DNA from: a virus
IMG/VR virus record: IMGVR_UViG_3300037069_000806
Location: 1 to 64,000 of that record
DNA: 64,000 nucleotides
Strand: one strand, 5' to 3'
Each line of letters starts with the position of its first letter. The first letter of the stretch is position 1. The position numbers and the translations under genes were made by a program. Below, in pieces: positions 25,425 to 34,571 of the stretch. The notes under the pieces are model-generated. The model did not search any database. It worked only from the letters and a program-made list of their open reading frames with translations, and was not told where the DNA came from.

Positions 25425-25600
25425 TGTCCTTCGTCAACTTCTCGGAGGGCCTTTTACACGACGGGGTGTGTCTCTGGTGTCTCACGGTCTTCGACAAGCG
25501 CGAGAGCAAGCGGGAGCACTACTGCTCCCTCTACTGCGAGCGGACGTACAAGGCCGCCACGGCCTGGCAGATCGAGGAGGCGTCACGTGCTGAAGGGTGA
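25424..25600 (+). CDS. Small zinc-finger-like protein
   Basis: 58 residues, ATG overlapping the loader stop. CLWC and YCSLYC form a probable four-Cys zinc site, followed by a basic, aromatic C-terminus. Codon 11 is TTA (25454-25456), the rare leucine codon read by bldA tRNA in Streptomyces and the only one I noticed in a supported gene here. Function unknown. It overlaps the next gene by 14 nt. Confidence 0.6.
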   Translation: MSFVNFSEGLLHDGVCLWCLTVFDKRESKREHYCSLYCERTYKAATAWQIEEASRAEG

Positions 25601-26036
25601 CATCGACAACGCTGTCGAGCCGCGTCTGCTGCTTGTGTGGGAGAACCTTGTGGCGCTCCCTCCGCAGGAGGCCGAGGGCGTCAAGCGCTGGTTCCAGCGG
25701 AAGACCCTGGCCAAGGCGGTCAACGCCTGGACCCTGAACAGCCCGCTCGCCCTGCGGCTGTACGACATCACGTACCGCAAGGGCTACAACGTCGACGTCG
25801 TCTCGTTCATGGACCATGAGTTCGAAGAGGCCATCCGGGACTGGTGTGAGGACCGGCATCATCTACCCGTCGGCCAGGTCTACACCACCGACCCCGACAT
25901 CCTGGCCCGTGAGATCGCGTGGCGTCCCGAGGTCGCCGCGATCTACGACCCGAACCCCGGGCACATCTTCACCTGGGGGAGCAAGGGACGCATCGTCAAC
26001 TCTGCTGCTCCTGACCTATTTGGCCTCGGCCGATGA
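25587..26036 (+). CDS. Unknown protein, possible HAD-like fold
   Basis: 149 residues from GTG. Segments LLVWENLVALP, YRKGYNVDVVSFMDHEF and VAAIYDPNPGHIFTWGSKGRIV recall HAD-like small phage proteins, but the Asp nucleophile is not obvious. It lies between the zinc-finger gene and DnaB, with a 4-nt overlap into the helicase. The gene at 52773 has a similar ending logic. Confidence 0.5.
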   Translation: MLKGDIDNAVEPRLLLVWENLVALPPQEAEGVKRWFQRKTLAKAVNAWTLNSPLALRLYDITYRKGYNVDVVSFMDHEFEEAIRDWCEDRHHLPVGQVYTTDPDILAREIAWRPEVAAIYDPNPGHIFTWGSKGRIVNSAAPDLFGLGR

Positions 26037-27313
26037 GTCAGGACTTCGAGCACCTACTCATCCGGAAGATCCTCGGCGAAGAGGACTTCGGCCCGGTCGC
26101 GGACGCAGGCGTCACCCGCAAGTTCTTCCTGAACAAGGGTCACCGCGACGTCTTCGACATGATCGTGTCGCACAAGGCCGAGTACGGCGTAGTACCCACG
26201 GTCGAGACAGTGCAGGCCGACTTCCCCACGTACAACCTGAAGGAAGCCGCAACCGAGGCCTACCCGTTCCTGATCGAGCGGCTTCAACACCGGCACGCCA
26301 TGGCCCTCGCCGAGCACGGCCTGGCCGAGGCAGCCGAGGCGCACGATGACGGGGACCTGGAGACCTTCAAGGCGAAGATCGCCTCCACTCTGTACGAGAT
26401 AGAGAAGGACGTACCCCGAGCCCGCGACACCGACATCACGAAGACTCGTGAGGACCGGTGGGCTCGCTACATGCAACTGAAGAACCAGAAGGACGGCCTG
26501 CGCGGGATCCCCACCGGCTTCCGCACCATCGACAAGGCGACTCAGGGTCTCCAGCCAAAGCAGTTGGTCACCTTCATCGGGCCGCCGAAGGCTGGCAAGT
26601 CCACCCTCATGCTGCTTGCTGGTATGAGTGCGGCGCGTGACCTCAACCGTGTGTTGTTCGTCGGGTTCGAGATGTCCAACGATGAGCAGGAGGAGCGCTT
26701 CGACGCGATCCATGCGGGCATCTCCCACTCGCACCTGCGTGGCGGTCAGATGACCGCCGAGGAGGAGAAACGGCTGGTCCGCTCGATGAAGATCATCGAG
26801 GAGTACCCCGACTACATCCTCAGCAACGACACCTCGGGGGCCATGACGCTGACCGGGATCGCCTCGAAGGTCGAGCACTACCGACCAGAGATCCTGTTCG
26901 TGGACGGAATGTACATGATGCACGACGAGCAGTCCGGCGAGACCAACACCTCGCAGGCGCTGACGAACCTGACCCGTGGCTTCAAGCGGCTGGCACAGAG
27001 CCTGGACATCCCCATCGTCATCAGCACCCAGGTGCTGGAGTGGAAGATGGACAAGAAGAAGGGCGTCACCAGCCAGAGCATCGGCTACTCGTCCTCGTTC
27101 GCACAGGACTCCGACGTGATCCTCGGTGTCGAGCGCGTGGACCCGGAGATCGAGGAGAACCTCAACAAGGTCAAGGTCGTCCTGTCCCGAAACTGCCCGC
27201 CCATGGAGTCCTACATCCGCTGGGACTGGGAGCACGGCAAGTTCCAGGAGCAGGCCGAGGACTACGTGCCCGGCGGCGACGACGAGAGCGGTGTTCCTCG
27301 TGCGGCGTTCTAA
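26033..27313 (+). CDS. dnaB: DnaB-like replicative helicase
   Basis: 426 residues with a DnaB N-terminal helical domain (to about 125) and a RecA-like motor domain. Walker A is GPPKAGKST (183-191), Walker B ILFVDGMYMM near 286, followed by an arginine- and Gln-containing stretch, PIVISTQVLEW. DnaB-type helicases form hexamers that unwind DNA 5' to 3' at the fork and recruit primase. Neighbouring loader and primase genes confirm the assignment. Confidence 0.88.
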   Translation: MSQDFEHLLIRKILGEEDFGPVADAGVTRKFFLNKGHRDVFDMIVSHKAEYGVVPTVETVQADFPTYNLKEAATEAYPFLIERLQHRHAMALAEHGLAEAAEAHDDGDLETFKAKIASTLYEIEKDVPRARDTDITKTREDRWARYMQLKNQKDGLRGIPTGFRTIDKATQGLQPKQLVTFIGPPKAGKSTLMLLAGMSAARDLNRVLFVGFEMSNDEQEERFDAIHAGISHSHLRGGQMTAEEEKRLVRSMKIIEEYPDYILSNDTSGAMTLTGIASKVEHYRPEILFVDGMYMMHDEQSGETNTSQALTNLTRGFKRLAQSLDIPIVISTQVLEWKMDKKKGVTSQSIGYSSSFAQDSDVILGVERVDPEIEENLNKVKVVLSRNCPPMESYIRWDWEHGKFQEQAEDYVPGGDDESGVPRAAF

Positions 27314-28334
27314 GCGGGGGCCTGGTTACGACAATCTCCCGATCTTCGACACGCCCATCCCTGGCAACGTCCAAGCGTGTCTGGATGAGTTGGGCGTGGA
27401 GATCCTCCGCATCATCGGTGATGAGGCGACCGGCAAGTGCCCGGGTCACGTGGCTCGCCTGGGCAAGCAGGACCGCCACCCGTCCTGGTCCGTCAACCTG
27501 GACTCCGGCGTTCACAACTGCTTCTCCTGCGGGTTCGCCGGACCCTTCGTGACCATAGTCCAGGAGGTGCTGGGCTGCGACCGGCTGACTGCTGTCGAGT
27601 GGGTCCGCGCGCGCGGCGGCATCGAGCGGGTCAGAGCGATCCTCAACAAGAACAAGGTTTCCGCCGCCGACCTTGCTGATACGACCAAGCAGATGAACGA
27701 GGCCAGCCTGGCGCTGTTCGTGGACCCGCCCGACAAGCAGTTGACGAAGCGCAAGATGACGCTGCGGGCCGCCCGTCACTACGGCGTGCTGTGGGACGCG
27801 GACGCCAAGATGTGGATCCTCCCCATCCGCGAGCCGGAGACGGGGAAGTTGCGGGGCTGGCAGGAGAAGGCTCCCGGCCACTTCAAGAACTACCCCTTCA
27901 ACATGGAGAAGAAGGACTGCCTGTTCGGCTACGAGTGGCTGGCCGACCAGGGCCTGGCAATCCTCGTTGAGTCACCGCTCGACGTGCCACGCATGTACGC
28001 GTCGGGAATCGAGGGCGCTGTCGCGTCGTACGGGGCCAAGGTCAGCGACGAGCAGTTGGACCTGATCGCTGCGAAGACGGACCGACTCATCGTGGCTCTG
28101 GACAACCCGTACATCGACCCCGAGGGAAGCGAGCAGGCAGAGAAGATCCTCGTCCGGGCGGCCGGGCGGTTCCGTCTGTGGTTCCTCAACTACGAGGGGC
28201 TCGACGCCAAAGACCCGGGGGAGATGAGCGATGAGCAACTTGCTGGGGCCATCCGCACTTCAATCAAGTCGTCCTACGTTCGCGGAGGAAAGCGGCGAGA
28301 GCGTTCCGTGCGCGCACTGCGGGACCGATCTTGA
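27300..28334 (+). CDS. DNA primase (CHC2 zinc finger plus Toprim-like)
   Basis: 344 residues from GTG 27300, chosen because a GAGAG site lies about 11 nt upstream; GTG 27291 is an alternative. A zinc ribbon (CPGHVARLGKQDRHPSW then CFSCGFAG) matches the CHC2 primase finger. A Toprim-like region follows, with LAILVESPLDVPRMYASG and DRLIVALDNP. It makes RNA primers for lagging-strand synthesis. It overlaps the helicase by 14 nt. Confidence 0.82.
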   Translation: MRRSKRGPGYDNLPIFDTPIPGNVQACLDELGVEILRIIGDEATGKCPGHVARLGKQDRHPSWSVNLDSGVHNCFSCGFAGPFVTIVQEVLGCDRLTAVEWVRARGGIERVRAILNKNKVSAADLADTTKQMNEASLALFVDPPDKQLTKRKMTLRAARHYGVLWDADAKMWILPIREPETGKLRGWQEKAPGHFKNYPFNMEKKDCLFGYEWLADQGLAILVESPLDVPRMYASGIEGAVASYGAKVSDEQLDLIAAKTDRLIVALDNPYIDPEGSEQAEKILVRAAGRFRLWFLNYEGLDAKDPGEMSDEQLAGAIRTSIKSSYVRGGKRRERSVRALRDRS

Positions 28335-28479
28335 CCGGCAAGCAGCGACCGTTTCTCGGACCTGGAGCCGGACCGAACTTCGAGACCCGCTCCGATGGAT
28401 CCCGAACTGGTCAACGACCATCTCGGAGCACCGATACTTCTGCGACCGGGAGTGCGCAGACCGGTTCCATAGGCCCTGA
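28231..28479 (+). CDS. Small Cys-rich zinc-binding protein
   Basis: 82 residues from ATG with a strong GGGGGAG site 9 nt upstream. It overlaps the primase C-terminus by 104 nt in another frame. CAHC and FCDRECADRFHRP make a zinc site of the TRASH/MYM-like kind. The long overlap is unusual; a shorter product starting later is possible but no good start codon was seen. Function unknown. Confidence 0.55.
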   Translation: MSNLLGPSALQSSRPTFAEESGESVPCAHCGTDLDRQAATVSRTWSRTELRDPLRWIPNWSTTISEHRYFCDRECADRFHRP

Positions 28480-28482
28480 CCT

Positions 28483-30084
28483 ATGTTGAGTCTCAGCCTC
28501 TACCCCTACCAGGACTCTGCGGTCGACAAGTTTCTCGACCGTGGTTCCCTCCTGGTCGCGTACGAGATGGGCCTGGGCAAGTCCATCATCGCCACCGCTG
28601 CCGCTGAGGAACTGTTCGGCGAGGACGAGATCGACATGTGCGCCCTGGTCGTCCCGGCCGCACTGAAGTACCAGTGGGCCAAGAACCTGGCCAAGTACAC
28701 CGACGTGGACACCCGGACCATCAAGGTCCAGGGCGAGCAGATAGTCGTCCCCACGGAGGAGTACTGCTCCATCATCGACGGCACCCCCAAGCAGCGCGAG
28801 GCCGCGTACCGCATGGCTGCGCTTCGCCGGGTCGACTACGTGATCCTCGGGTACGAAAACGTGGTCAACGACTGGCTTCTCGTCAAGAGGCTGGACCCCG
28901 GCATGATCGTGCTGGACGAGGCCACCGCCATCAAGTCGTTCAAGGCGCAGCGGAGCAAGAAGGTGAAGCGGTGGGACGCCCCGTACCGAATGGCCCTGAC
29001 CGGGACCCCTGTTGAGAACCGACCCGAGGAACTCTTCTCGATCATGCAGTGGGTGGACCCCGACCTCCTCGGCCGGTTCGATCTGTTCGACAAGTCCTTC
29101 ATCGTCCGCAACCACTTCGGCGGAGTGAAGGCCTACAAGAATCTGCCCACCCTGCACGGCAAGGTCCAGCAGGTCGTGTCCAGGAAGAAGCGCCTCGACC
29201 CTGACGTCCGGGACTACCTGCCTGAGGTGAGCGAGGACGTATGGCGCGTGAAGGTCGACCCCCGGATCCGGGAGACGTACACCAAGATCGCCGACGATCT
29301 GCTGGCTGAACTGGAGTCCATCAACATGTCGGGGGGCTTCGACGTGGGGGCCTACTACTCCGGGAAGATGCAGCCGGATGAGAACACGGCTCTCGGGAAG
29401 ATCATGTCCCGTCAGCAGGCGATGGAGATGCTGCTCGACCACCCTGCCCTGGTCGTGGCCTCAGCCACCAAGTACAACGATCCGGCCAGCAAGGAGGGAT
29501 CGAAGTACGCGGCCGAACTCCTGGCAGGTGGCTGGCTGGAGGGACTGAAGTCCAGTGCCAAGTTGGACCGGGTCTACGAAGAGGTGGTCGACATCCTGGA
29601 CAGCCACCCCGGCAACAAGGTGGTCATCTTCAGCGTCTACCGGGAGATGGGCCGGGTGCTGGCCGTGACCCTGCCCTACAAGAGCGTCCTGTTCCACGGA
29701 GAGATGAACGCCGGGCAGAAGGCGGCAGCCCAGGCCCAGTTCGAGAAGGACCCGGATACCCGGCTCTTCCTGTCATCCCATGCCGGAGGTTACGGGGTCG
29801 ACCTGTTCATGGCCAACCACCTGATCAACTACGACCTCGCCTGGTCGGCAGGCAAGCAGGATCAGATCAACGCCCGACACGTCCGGGCCAGCAGCGAGTT
29901 CTCCAACGTCTTCATCCACAACGTGCTGGTGGCCAACACGGTGGAGGACCGGAAGTACCAGATGCTGGCCCACAAGCGCCGGGTCGCGGGGTCGATCATC
30001 GACGGCATCGGGTCGGACACCAAAGGAAAGATCGAGAACGACCTCGTGTCGCTGTCAGAGTTCCTTCGTGGCCGGGTATCTTAG
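28483..30084 (+). CDS. SNF2-family helicase/ATPase
   Basis: 533 residues. Motif I is EMGLGKS (28-34), motif II IVLDEATAIKS near 147, motif III ALTGTPVENRPEE near 172. The C-terminal lobe has FLSSHAGGYGVDL and DQINARHVRASS in place of motifs V and VI. Such single-protein SNF2-like enzymes are common next to phage replication genes and remodel or translocate on duplex DNA, for instance at forks. An ACCGGTTCC palindrome half lies 26 nt upstream. A second, different SNF2 gene is at 58531. Confidence 0.85.
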   Translation: MLSLSLYPYQDSAVDKFLDRGSLLVAYEMGLGKSIIATAAAEELFGEDEIDMCALVVPAALKYQWAKNLAKYTDVDTRTIKVQGEQIVVPTEEYCSIIDGTPKQREAAYRMAALRRVDYVILGYENVVNDWLLVKRLDPGMIVLDEATAIKSFKAQRSKKVKRWDAPYRMALTGTPVENRPEELFSIMQWVDPDLLGRFDLFDKSFIVRNHFGGVKAYKNLPTLHGKVQQVVSRKKRLDPDVRDYLPEVSEDVWRVKVDPRIRETYTKIADDLLAELESINMSGGFDVGAYYSGKMQPDENTALGKIMSRQQAMEMLLDHPALVVASATKYNDPASKEGSKYAAELLAGGWLEGLKSSAKLDRVYEEVVDILDSHPGNKVVIFSVYREMGRVLAVTLPYKSVLFHGEMNAGQKAAAQAQFEKDPDTRLFLSSHAGGYGVDLFMANHLINYDLAWSAGKQDQINARHVRASSEFSNVFIHNVLVANTVEDRKYQMLAHKRRVAGSIIDGIGSDTKGKIENDLVSLSEFLRGRVS

Positions 30085-30099
30085 GAAGCGATTCCCAAG

Positions 30100-30107
30100 A
30101 ACCGGTT
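30100..30107 (+). promoter_or_regulatory. AACCGGTT site before gene at 30122
   Basis: AACCGGTT lies 14 nt upstream of the ATG at 30122, with the ribosome site GGAGGGTG between. It lacks a clear ACGGTT element, so it may be an operator or a weak promoter element. Confidence 0.35.
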
Positions 30108-30121
30108 TCGGAGGGTGCTCG

Positions 30122-30493
30122 ATGGCCTCACCGCTCGACATGCCCGGCCGTCGTCCCGCCGCTATCACCTCGACGCCGTCCGCTCCGTCTCCCCGACGGC
30201 AGGAGTTCGAGGGTGGGTACCGGCCCTCCCATCACCTGATGAAGAAGGCCCGCAGCCAGAACATAGACCTCGTTCCCGTGCTGCGCGCGGCCAACGACCC
30301 GAGCCACACCTACCCGAACCTCGGACGGCCCGGCCAGTTCCGGCACGTGCGCGACGGGGTGGTCGCCGTGGTTGACCCCACTGTGAAGCACGTCATCACC
30401 ACGTACAAGGACCAAGTCGAGACGCCGATCCGACAGGACCAGCGTGGTGACCGCCGGGCGCAGGCCTTCGAGCACAGCCGTACTCAGAGATAG
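30122..30493 (+). CDS. Unknown basic protein with DUF4258/ParE-like C-terminal part
   Basis: 123 residues from ATG with GGAGGGTG upstream. The N-terminal 45 residues are Pro/Ser-rich and basic. The C-terminal half (GQFRHVRDGVVAVVDPTVKHVITTYKDQVETPIR, seen as RHVRDG, VVDP, VITTY) resembles the small alpha/beta DUF4258/RelE-ParE-like fold. No antitoxin partner is adjacent, so a toxin role is not supported. Confidence 0.5.
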   Translation: MASPLDMPGRRPAAITSTPSAPSPRRQEFEGGYRPSHHLMKKARSQNIDLVPVLRAANDPSHTYPNLGRPGQFRHVRDGVVAVVDPTVKHVITTYKDQVETPIRQDQRGDRRAQAFEHSRTQR

Positions 30494-30509
30494 GAAGCGA
30501 CACGCCGAG

Positions 30510-30586
30510 AACCGGTTCGGAATGGTGATTGTCGGAAGTACCTACTACGATCAGTTCATCGGAACCGCCACTGATCGGAGCAAACA
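30510..30586 (+). promoter_or_regulatory. AACCGGTT site and 5' region of gene at 30587
   Basis: AACCGGTT at 30510-30517, preceded by GACACGCCGAG, whose GACACGCC is the reverse complement of GGCGTGTC in the composite promoters. TACCTACTACGAT, 23-35 nt downstream, could hold a -10. The gap contains no gene. Confidence 0.4.
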
Positions 30587-31039
30587 TTGTCGACTGCAAC
30601 CGTCCCCGCCCGGGCCTCCCGCTCCAGGGTCGTCCCCATCGAGCGCCAGGCCGTGGAGTTCCTCACCCTGAAGCGCGAGTCCGACCTCATCGGCAAGCGC
30701 ATGACCGACATCAAGAAGTCGATCATGGAGGTGCTCGCCAATCAAGAGGAGACGGACGAGAAGGGCAGCAAGTTCTACGGGCTGTCCAAGCCCATCGAGT
30801 CCGGCGGCAAGACGTACACCACCCTGAAGCGCGAGCGGGTGCTCACGCAGATGGTGGACGAGGACGAGGCCGAGACGATCCTCACCAAGAAGGGCCTCTA
30901 CGACGAGTGCCTCGTTCTTGAGCCGCGCCTCGATCATGACAAGGTCTATGCCCTGTACCAGGAGGGCAAGATCTCCGAGGCCGAGATCGACCGGATCTTC
31001 ACCTACAAGGAGTCGTTCCGGCTCCAGACACTCGTGTGA
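30587..31039 (+). CDS. Unknown helical protein
   Basis: 150 residues from TTG with CGGAG 6 nt upstream. Long charged helices (EFLTLKRESDLIGKRMTDIKKSIMEVL) suggest a coiled coil; the C-terminus (LVLEPRLDHDKVYALYQEGKISEAEIDRIF) resembles helix-hairpin subunits of phage recombination or inhibitor proteins. No firm family. It is coupled to the MerR-like gene by an ATGA-type overlap. Confidence 0.5.
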   Translation: MSTATVPARASRSRVVPIERQAVEFLTLKRESDLIGKRMTDIKKSIMEVLANQEETDEKGSKFYGLSKPIESGGKTYTTLKRERVLTQMVDEDEAETILTKKGLYDECLVLEPRLDHDKVYALYQEGKISEAEIDRIFTYKESFRLQTLV

Positions 31040-31461
31040 TGGGGGTCCTGGACCGCTTCTCGGAGGACACCGAGTACTTCCCGGGAAGCAACCGCCCTGT
31101 CGTCCGCGAACCGGCCGCGCCCAAGGACGAGACCGCGTGGGATGCCAAGCCCAAGGTGTACGTGGTGGCTGGTCGTGAGGTGGAGTTCTTCACCGTCGGC
31201 ATGCTCGCACGCGCGCTTCATCGCGAGGCCGTGACCATCCGGAAGTGGGAGCGCGAGGGGATCATCCCCAAGGCCACCTACCGGGGCCAGTCGGTGGACC
31301 CGCGCGGCAAGCGGCGTCTGTACACCCGCGATCAGGTCGAGGGAATGCTCAAGATCGCGTGGGCCGAGGGTCTGATGTCCGGCCGCAAGGTGCAGATCCG
31401 CAGGACCCAGTTCACCAAGCGCGTGGTCGACCTGTTCAAGTCGCTTGGGGGCCCGGCATGA
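31039..31461 (+). CDS. MerR-like DNA-binding protein
   Basis: 140 residues; the ATG overlaps the previous stop, with in-frame GTG 31036 as an alternative. Residues about 50-105 form a MerR-type winged helix (FTVGMLARALHREAVTIRKWEREGIIPKATYR, then GKRRLYTRDQVEGML). The N-terminus is Pro-rich and there is no ligand-binding domain. It may be a transcription regulator or excisionase-like architectural protein. Confidence 0.7.
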   Translation: MGVLDRFSEDTEYFPGSNRPVVREPAAPKDETAWDAKPKVYVVAGREVEFFTVGMLARALHREAVTIRKWEREGIIPKATYRGQSVDPRGKRRLYTRDQVEGMLKIAWAEGLMSGRKVQIRRTQFTKRVVDLFKSLGGPA

Positions 31462-31676
31462 AGGTCTGCAAGTCAGTCACGCACCACATCTCCATGGGCG
31501 AGTACGAGTGGGTCGAGTTGCGGGCCTACGTCGAACTGAACCCCGAGGACCACGAGGGCCAGAACCCTGAAGCGGTCATGGCCACCGAGATCACCGCGCT
31601 CCTCGCTGACGACATCAAGCAGGCCCGCGCGCTCACCGCACGAGACGACTCGTACATCATCGAATGGAAGGGCTGA
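31458..31676 (+). CDS. Unknown small protein
   Basis: 72 residues, ATG overlapping the MerR-like stop. A single alpha/beta unit (EYEWVELRAYVELNPEDHEG, then ATEITALLADDIKQARAL). No motif recognised. Its place directly before the SSB-like gene suggests a replication or recombination accessory. Confidence 0.5.
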   Translation: MKVCKSVTHHISMGEYEWVELRAYVELNPEDHEGQNPEAVMATEITALLADDIKQARALTARDDSYIIEWKG

Positions 31677-31681
31677 ACCCT

Positions 31682-32545
31682 ATGGCACGCACAGCACTGC
31701 GGTCCCGCAGCCGGGACGACGAAGACATCCGGGACGATGAGGAGCCGCGCTCCAGCCGTCGGCGTGACGAGGACGAGGCCCCGGCCACCGCACGTCGGCG
31801 CAGGCCCGTGCGCACCGATGAGGAGCCCGAGGACGACGAGGCCGACCGGCCCCGCAGGTCCCGGTCCCTCGCTGACGATGACGCGGAGGAAACCCCTCGC
31901 CGTCGCAGGCGCACCGAGGATGACGACGACGAGCGGCCCCGCGAGCGGAGCAAGTCCAGTGTCCGCCGGTCGTCCGGAGGCTTCGACTCCTTCGACAAGG
32001 CCAAGGCTCAAGGCAGCGGCAAGTACCCGGAGCGCTTCAAGCCGGAGGTGGACGAGGAGAAGATCGTCAAGTTCCGGGACAAGGTGCCATTCACCTCGGT
32101 GTTCCAGCACTGGATCAACAAGAAGCCGTACACCTGCATCGCGGACGATGAAGGCGAGGGCTGCCCGCTCTGCGACAAGGGCGACGTGGCTCAGGGCCAG
32201 TGGTACTTCCATGTGATCGACATGTCCGAGACGAAGCCGGTCCTCAAGGTCTGGCAGGCGGGCATGCGCCCGACCGGGCTGATCAAGAAGATCAACGAGA
32301 AGGGCAAGTTGGCTCCGGTCGACCGCGAAGACCTGTACTTCATGGTCACCAAGCCGGACAACAACTCGTTCACCATCTCCGCCATCAAGGAGCGGGACCT
32401 GGACGAGGAGTGGGGCGTCGACCCGCTGACCGAGAAGCAGATCGCGGCGTTCGATGAGAGGCGGTGGGACGACTCGATCATCTACGAGCCCACCAAGGAT
32501 GAACTGCGGAAGGCAGCGCGGCTGCTCACCGACGCGGACGACTGA
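31682..32545 (+). CDS. Probable ssDNA-binding protein (gp32-like)
   Basis: 287 residues from ATG 31682; ATG 31664 is also in frame. The first 95 residues are an Asp/Glu/Arg-rich disordered region. The core (KFRDKVPFTSVFQHWINKKPYTCIADDEGEGCPLCDKGD) has a C-x8-C-x2-C zinc-like cluster comparable to phage gp32-type proteins, followed by a beta-rich OB-like domain and an acidic C-terminus. It sits directly before DNA polymerase. The charged tail is N-terminal rather than C-terminal, which is unusual for SSBs. Confidence 0.6.
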   Translation: MARTALRSRSRDDEDIRDDEEPRSSRRRDEDEAPATARRRRPVRTDEEPEDDEADRPRRSRSLADDDAEETPRRRRRTEDDDDERPRERSKSSVRRSSGGFDSFDKAKAQGSGKYPERFKPEVDEEKIVKFRDKVPFTSVFQHWINKKPYTCIADDEGEGCPLCDKGDVAQGQWYFHVIDMSETKPVLKVWQAGMRPTGLIKKINEKGKLAPVDREDLYFMVTKPDNNSFTISAIKERDLDEEWGVDPLTEKQIAAFDERRWDDSIIYEPTKDELRKAARLLTDADD

Positions 32546-32571
32546 ACACCTAGTCGCCCTCCCGCAGTCCC

Positions 32572-32609
32572 GAGGCCCCCGGCTGACCCCTTCCCCGGCC
32601 GGGGGCCTC
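32572..32609 (+). terminator. Transcription terminator hairpin
   Basis: A perfect 12-bp stem, GAGGCCCCCGGC (32572-32583) with GCCGGGGGCCTC (32598-32609), and a 14-nt loop. It lies between the SSB-like gene and the polymerase, where it could limit or attenuate read-through. Confidence 0.8.
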
Positions 32610-32636
32610 ACCTCCCACCACCACATGAGGAGTCTT

Positions 32637-34571
32637 GTGTCCAACATCGTCACCGACCCGAACCACCTGCGCGAGGTGCTCGCGTACTTCGAGCGGCAGG
32701 ATGCGTTCGCGTTCGACGTCGAGTCCTTCGGCGAGAACCGGGGCGAGCCGACGCAGAACACCCTCAACTGGCTGTCTATGGCCACCAAGGGCATGGCCGT
32801 GGCGATCCCCTTCGGTCACCCCAACGGGGACCGGCTCATCTCCAAGGCGACCCGTCGCATGGACAAGGCGACGCGGAAGTTCACCCAGATCCCGGCGCGC
32901 TACGAAGACCCGCCCGCACAGATGCGGCCGAGTGAGGTCTTCGGGACGCTGCGCCCGCTGTTCTTCGGGGACCAGATCAAGATCGCGCACAACGCGACGT
33001 TCGACCTCGTGTCCGTGGCCAAGTACTTCGGCGGCGAGTGCCCGACAGGTCCCTACGAGGACACCATCGTTATGCAATGGCTCCTGGACGAGAACCTGAA
33101 GACCAAGGGCCTGAAGGACATGACCATCAAGCGCTACGGCGTGTCCTACGACGACGAACACGTCGGCCGGATGGTGGAGGCCCACCCGTTCAGCAAGGTC
33201 GGCCGGTACGCCTACCTCGACGCCAAGTACACCTGGCTTCATCGCCAGCGGATGCGTCCGCTGCTGGAGGAGCAGGGTCTGTGGCCTGTGTTCGACCTGG
33301 AGATGGACGTCCTCAAGGTTCTGCTGGGCATGAAGATGCACGGTGCAGTCGTGGATGAGGAGGCCATCCGCAACCTGGAGGTGGACCTGTCCGAGCGGCT
33401 GGTCGACATCGAGGCCACCATCTACCAGCGCGCCGGTCGACGGTTCAACATCAACTCGACGGCCGACAAGGTCAAGGTGCTCTACGACCCCAAGGACGAG
33501 GGTGGGCAGGGACTCCGTCCCCTGAAGGAGACGCCCGGCGGCCAACCCAGCACCGACCGGGAGTCGCTGGAGGCGCACGAGTCCAACCCCCTGGTCCAGG
33601 CGTTGTTGGAGTACGCGGAGATCAACAAGTTGCTGGGCACCTACGTGCGCGGCTACCTGGGGGACCCCGAGGACCCGAAGAAACCGAGCATCATCTACGA
33701 CGGGCGGATCCACGCGGACCTCGTCCAGTACGGCACGGTCACCGGCCGATTCTCCTGTCGCGAGCCCAACCTCCAGAACATCCCTCGCCCGGACAGTGAC
33801 CTGGGCAAGAAGATCCGAGGCCTGTTCGTTGCCCCTCCGGGGTACAAGATGATCGTCGCGGACTACGGGCAGATCGAGATGGTCCTGCTCGCCCACTACA
33901 TCGGCAAGGGCCGCCTATTCAACGACCTGCTCGACGGTGGAGACCCGCACTCAGCCACGGCCGCCGCCCTGATGGGGCTGGACTACGCCGAGTTCATCGA
34001 GCGGATGGATGGTGGCGACGCTGAGTGCAAGCAGATGCGACAGGTCGCCAAGGGCCTCAACTTCGCCATCGTCTACGGCGCGGGCCCAGACAAGGTCGCT
34101 GCGATGGCTGGCATCTCCGTGAAGGAGGCCAAGCGCTTCCTCAAGATGCATGCTGAGACCTTTCCCGAGATCCACAAGTTCAAGGACCGGGTGATCGAGA
34201 CCTGCAAGGCCCGCCGCCCGGCCCACATCGTCACCCTCCTGGGCCGCAAGCGTCGCCTCCCGACCATCTTCTCCAAGGACTGGAGCGTCGCGGGCTACGC
34301 CGAGCGCCAGGCGGTGAACTCCCTGGTCCAAGGGAGCGCAGCAGACATCATCAAGTTGGCCATGGTCCGGCTAGACGCGGCCCTGCCCGAGGACATGCAC
34401 CTGATCCTCTCGGTCCATGACGAACTCGTAACCCTTGCGCCGGAACATCGGGTCGAGGAGGCCGTCGAACTGGTCCGAGAGGCTATGCTAGGAACCGGTA
34501 TTAAAGAACTGATTCACGTGCCCCTGAAGTCCGACATCAAGGTCGTTGACCGGTGGGCTGAGGCCAAGTGA
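32637..34571 (+). CDS. polA: DNA polymerase I (family A)
   Basis: 644 residues from GTG 32637, chosen because AGGAG at 32627-32631 is correctly spaced for it and lies inside the alternative ATG 32625. The N-terminus is a 3'-5' exonuclease-like domain (FAFDVESFG, later HNATFDL). Polymerase motif A is MIVADYGQIEM, motif B RQVAKGLNFAIVYGAG, motif C LSVHDELV. No 5'-3' exonuclease domain is present. It replicates the phage genome with the DnaB, primase and SSB encoded upstream. Confidence 0.93.
   Translation: MSNIVTDPNHLREVLAYFERQDAFAFDVESFGENRGEPTQNTLNWLSMATKGMAVAIPFGHPNGDRLISKATRRMDKATRKFTQIPARYEDPPAQMRPSEVFGTLRPLFFGDQIKIAHNATFDLVSVAKYFGGECPTGPYEDTIVMQWLLDENLKTKGLKDMTIKRYGVSYDDEHVGRMVEAHPFSKVGRYAYLDAKYTWLHRQRMRPLLEEQGLWPVFDLEMDVLKVLLGMKMHGAVVDEEAIRNLEVDLSERLVDIEATIYQRAGRRFNINSTADKVKVLYDPKDEGGQGLRPLKETPGGQPSTDRESLEAHESNPLVQALLEYAEINKLLGTYVRGYLGDPEDPKKPSIIYDGRIHADLVQYGTVTGRFSCREPNLQNIPRPDSDLGKKIRGLFVAPPGYKMIVADYGQIEMVLLAHYIGKGRLFNDLLDGGDPHSATAAALMGLDYAEFIERMDGGDAECKQMRQVAKGLNFAIVYGAGPDKVAAMAGISVKEAKRFLKMHAETFPEIHKFKDRVIETCKARRPAHIVTLLGRKRRLPTIFSKDWSVAGYAERQAVNSLVQGSAADIIKLAMVRLDAALPEDMHLILSVHDELVTLAPEHRVEEAVELVREAMLGTGIKELIHVPLKSDIKVVDRWAEAK

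Noticed and set aside
30122-30493. Toxin-antitoxin module from the DUF4258/ParE-like C-terminal part
   Set aside because: No adjacent antitoxin-like gene, and the similarity is weak.
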